From assembly GCA_038230835.1 (NCBI GenBank), contig JBBRMM010000035.1:1-16297 (forward strand): a stretch of DNA of 16,297 nt, in the 5' to 3' direction. This DNA is from DASUHT01 sp038230835 (GTDB taxonomy: Bacteria > Actinomycetota > Thermoleophilia > Gaiellales > JAICJC01). The translations under genes and the position numbers were made by a program. A model generated the notes under the pieces. The model was not told the origin of the DNA and made no database searches. It was given only the letters and a program-made list of their open reading frames with translations. How positions within the stretch are numbered: position 1 is the stretch's first letter; every line of letters begins with the position of its first letter. Positions 15,036 through 16,297 of this stretch are shown here, one piece after another.

Positions 15036-15656
15036 GTGGCCCGGCGAGTGGTGTCCAGTCCTAAACCTGAGGCGCTCGAAGGATCGAATGTGGACGCGCG
15101 CGCGCGCGTTCTCACAACGGCCTACAGCCTCTTCTGCCGCCAGGGCGTGCAGGCGACCGGCATCGACCGCATCGTTGCCGAAGCGGGCGTCGCGAAGATG
15201 ACCCTCTACCGGCACTTCCGCTCCAAGGACGAACTGGTACTGGCGGTGCTCGACCTGCGGGAGGAGCTGTGGCTGAACCGCTGGTTGATCCCCGAGGCTC
15301 AACGGCGTGGCCGAACGGCGAGCGAGCAGCTGCTCGCGATCTTCGATGTGTTCGATGACTGGTTCCAGCAGCCCGACTACGAGGGTTGTCTGATCAACAA
15401 CATCCTGCTCGAATCCCGTGACCGCCAAATCCAAGCGGCGTGCACCGCGAAGCGGGACAACGTGCTCGCGTTCCTGCGATCGCTCGCCCATCGGGCGGGC
15501 GTCCGCGACCCTGACGTGCTCGCGAGGCAATGGCAGATCATCATGACGGGGGCGATGGTGGCGGCCGCGGGCGGGGATCTCGGTGCGGCACGCCGCGCAC
15601 GGGATGTCGCGTCAGTGCTGCTCGAACAGGAGCCGACCGGCGCCGTGTCCGGATGA
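15036..15656 (+). CDS. TetR/AcrR-family transcriptional regulator
   Basis: This 206-residue repressor has a TetR helix-turn-helix (about 20-75: ARVLTTAYSLFCRQGVQATG, IDRIVAEAGVAKMTLYRHF, RSKDELVLAVL) and an all-helical ligand domain (80-200) with DYEGCLINNILLE, typical of the YcdC-like branch. It probably represses itself and perhaps the divergent kinase through the palindrome at 14964. The GTG at 15036 has GAGG four bases upstream. A GTG at 15090 with AAGGA six bases before it would remove 18 residues, yet keep the whole helix-turn-helix, and is a good alternative. It converges with the ATPase gene at an inverted repeat. Confidence 0.9.
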   Translation: MARRVVSSPKPEALEGSNVDARARVLTTAYSLFCRQGVQATGIDRIVAEAGVAKMTLYRHFRSKDELVLAVLDLREELWLNRWLIPEAQRRGRTASEQLLAIFDVFDDWFQQPDYEGCLINNILLESRDRQIQAACTAKRDNVLAFLRSLAHRAGVRDPDVLARQWQIIMTGAMVAAAGGDLGAARRARDVASVLLEQEPTGAVSG

Positions 15657-15700
15657 TCTCTGGGTAGGAGGAGAGGCGCAGATCGGACCGGGTGTCTCAA

Positions 15701-15778
15701 AGAGCCTATCCCGGTAGGGCACGCGGCGTCTCGCGGCGTCTCGCGGCGTCATCGCCGCGACCTACCGGGACAGGCTCT
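15701..15778. repeat. Long inverted repeat with tandem decamer, probable bidirectional terminator
   Basis: The arms AGAGCCTATCCCGGTAGG (15701-15718) and CCTACCGGGACAGGCTCT (15761-15778) pair at 17 of 18 positions. Between them the decamer CGCGGCGTC-T/A type unit is repeated three times (15721-15750), and the last copy forms its own perfect hairpin TCGCGGCG-TCAT-CGCCGCGA (15741-15760) next to the right arm. It sits between two convergent genes and overlaps the stop codon of the ATPase gene. It may be a two-way terminator or one copy of a dispersed palindromic repeat. Confidence 0.65.
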
Positions 15779-16297
15779 ACAGCCAAAACCGGACGGTCAG
15801 CCCAGGCTCCGCAGGTATGAGCTCCAGACGTGAGACGAGCCGCCGAGCGATCCAGAGTCCCTCCCGCCCGGACTGCCCGGGCGTCGGCGGGACGAAGCCG
15901 GCCAGCGGGTCGTCGAGGCCTGGCCCCCGGTCTTCGATCTCGCACACGAACCAGCCGTCGACGAGACCTGCACGCAGGGCGGTCGGCCCGTCGCCGTGCC
16001 GGACCGCGTTGTCGAACACCTCGGTTGCGGCGACGAGCATGTCCACGACCTTCGCCGGTGGTATCCCCGCGCCGGCGAGCTCGGCCGAGAGCGCTTCGCG
16101 GAATGCGGTCGCATCTCGGGTCGTCGGCAGCGAGCAAAGCTCCAGTTCCCGCGTGGGCGAGGGAGTGAACGCGGCGACGACATCGCCAGGGTCGTGATAG
16201 TGCGGGCCGGTGTCGTGCTCGCTCGCGACCACCCGCGGATGCGTTTGCCACACGGCGTCGATCACGGTGCCCGGCGTGGTCCTCGAGTCATACACAC
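15777..16297 (-). CDS. MEDS-type sensor / anti-sigma-like ATPase (5' end outside the window)
   Basis: The visible 172 residues hold the end of a MEDS sensory domain (THPRVVASEHDTGPHYHDP) and a full HATPase_c_2 domain like those of SpoIIAB/RsbW kinases. The N-box is ATEVFDNAVRHG, the ATP-lid motif EIEDRGPGLDDPLAG, and GREGLWIARRLVSRLEL follows. Such proteins bind and phosphorylate anti-anti-sigma factors or bind sigma factors, but no partner is visible in the window. The reading frame is open to the window edge, so the N-terminus is cut. A GTG at 16295 is not a credible start, since the MEDS domain normally has about 100 more residues upstream. Its stop codon lies in the arm of the 15701-15778 repeat. 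Confidence 0.85.
   Translation of the reverse strand, partial: VYDSRTTPGTVIDAVWQTHPRVVASEHDTGPHYHDPGDVVAAFTPSPTRELELCSLPTTRDATAFREALSAELAGAGIPPAKVVDMLVAATEVFDNAVRHGDGPTALRAGLVDGWFVCEIEDRGPGLDDPLAGFVPPTPGQSGREGLWIARRLVSRLELIPAEPGLTVRFWL

Noticed and set aside
13757..15064. Plus-strand frame of 435 codons opposite the kinase
   Set aside because: The minus-strand kinase has complete PAS, HisKA_3 and HATPase motifs; the opposite frame has none.

Overview
The window is very GC-rich, with GTG/TTG starts, short intergenic gaps and families typical of Actinomycetota (ECF sigma/RskA-like pair, DUF5317, ANTAR regulator, MEDS-type ATPase, TetR and MarR regulators). The overall mix looks most like Thermoleophilia/Solirubrobacterales. 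That placement is inference; there is no rRNA or marker gene to prove it.

Region 1 (about 1-5,500) looks like part of a mobile or defence island. A gene-poor stretch (1-519) is followed by a minus-strand DUF3854/TOPRIM-like protein (520-1845) of the kind found in replication modules of integrated elements. Divergent from it is a single-chain AAA ATPase plus DUF4435 (TOPRIM-like) protein (2037-3989), which has the architecture of a fused PARIS (AriA-AriB) anti-phage system. Next come a decayed, frameshifted remnant of an OmpR-type response regulator (about 4022-4228), a gene-free stretch, and a complete tyrosine recombinase (4592-5491, minus).

Region 2 (about 5,600-11,820) looks like ordinary chromosome. 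It holds an ECF sigma factor overlapping a membrane-anchored RskA-like anti-sigma factor, a 30-residue membrane or secreted peptide gene with a strong ribosome binding site and a strong terminator, a membrane HD-GYP protein ending in a degenerate GGDEF domain, and, after a 1-base gap, an unusual DUF5317-MFS-thioredoxin-fold-like fusion. A tRNA-Ala(CGC) gene follows.

Region 3 (about 11,850-16,297) is regulatory. A cupin protein and a MarR regulator are divergent around nested palindromes. A C-terminal scrap of a RibD/DHFR-like protein follows. Then come a PAS/HisKA_3 histidine kinase and an overlapping ANTAR regulator with a pseudo-receiver. A TetR regulator is divergent from the kinase and shares a palindromic operator with it. 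The TetR gene converges, across a long inverted repeat, on a MEDS/anti-sigma-type ATPase cut off by the window edge.

The most interesting candidate is the single-gene PARIS-like protein beside the DUF3854 gene and integrase. Next are the three-part transporter fusion, the tiny peptide gene, and the inverted repeat with a tandem decamer at 15701-15778.
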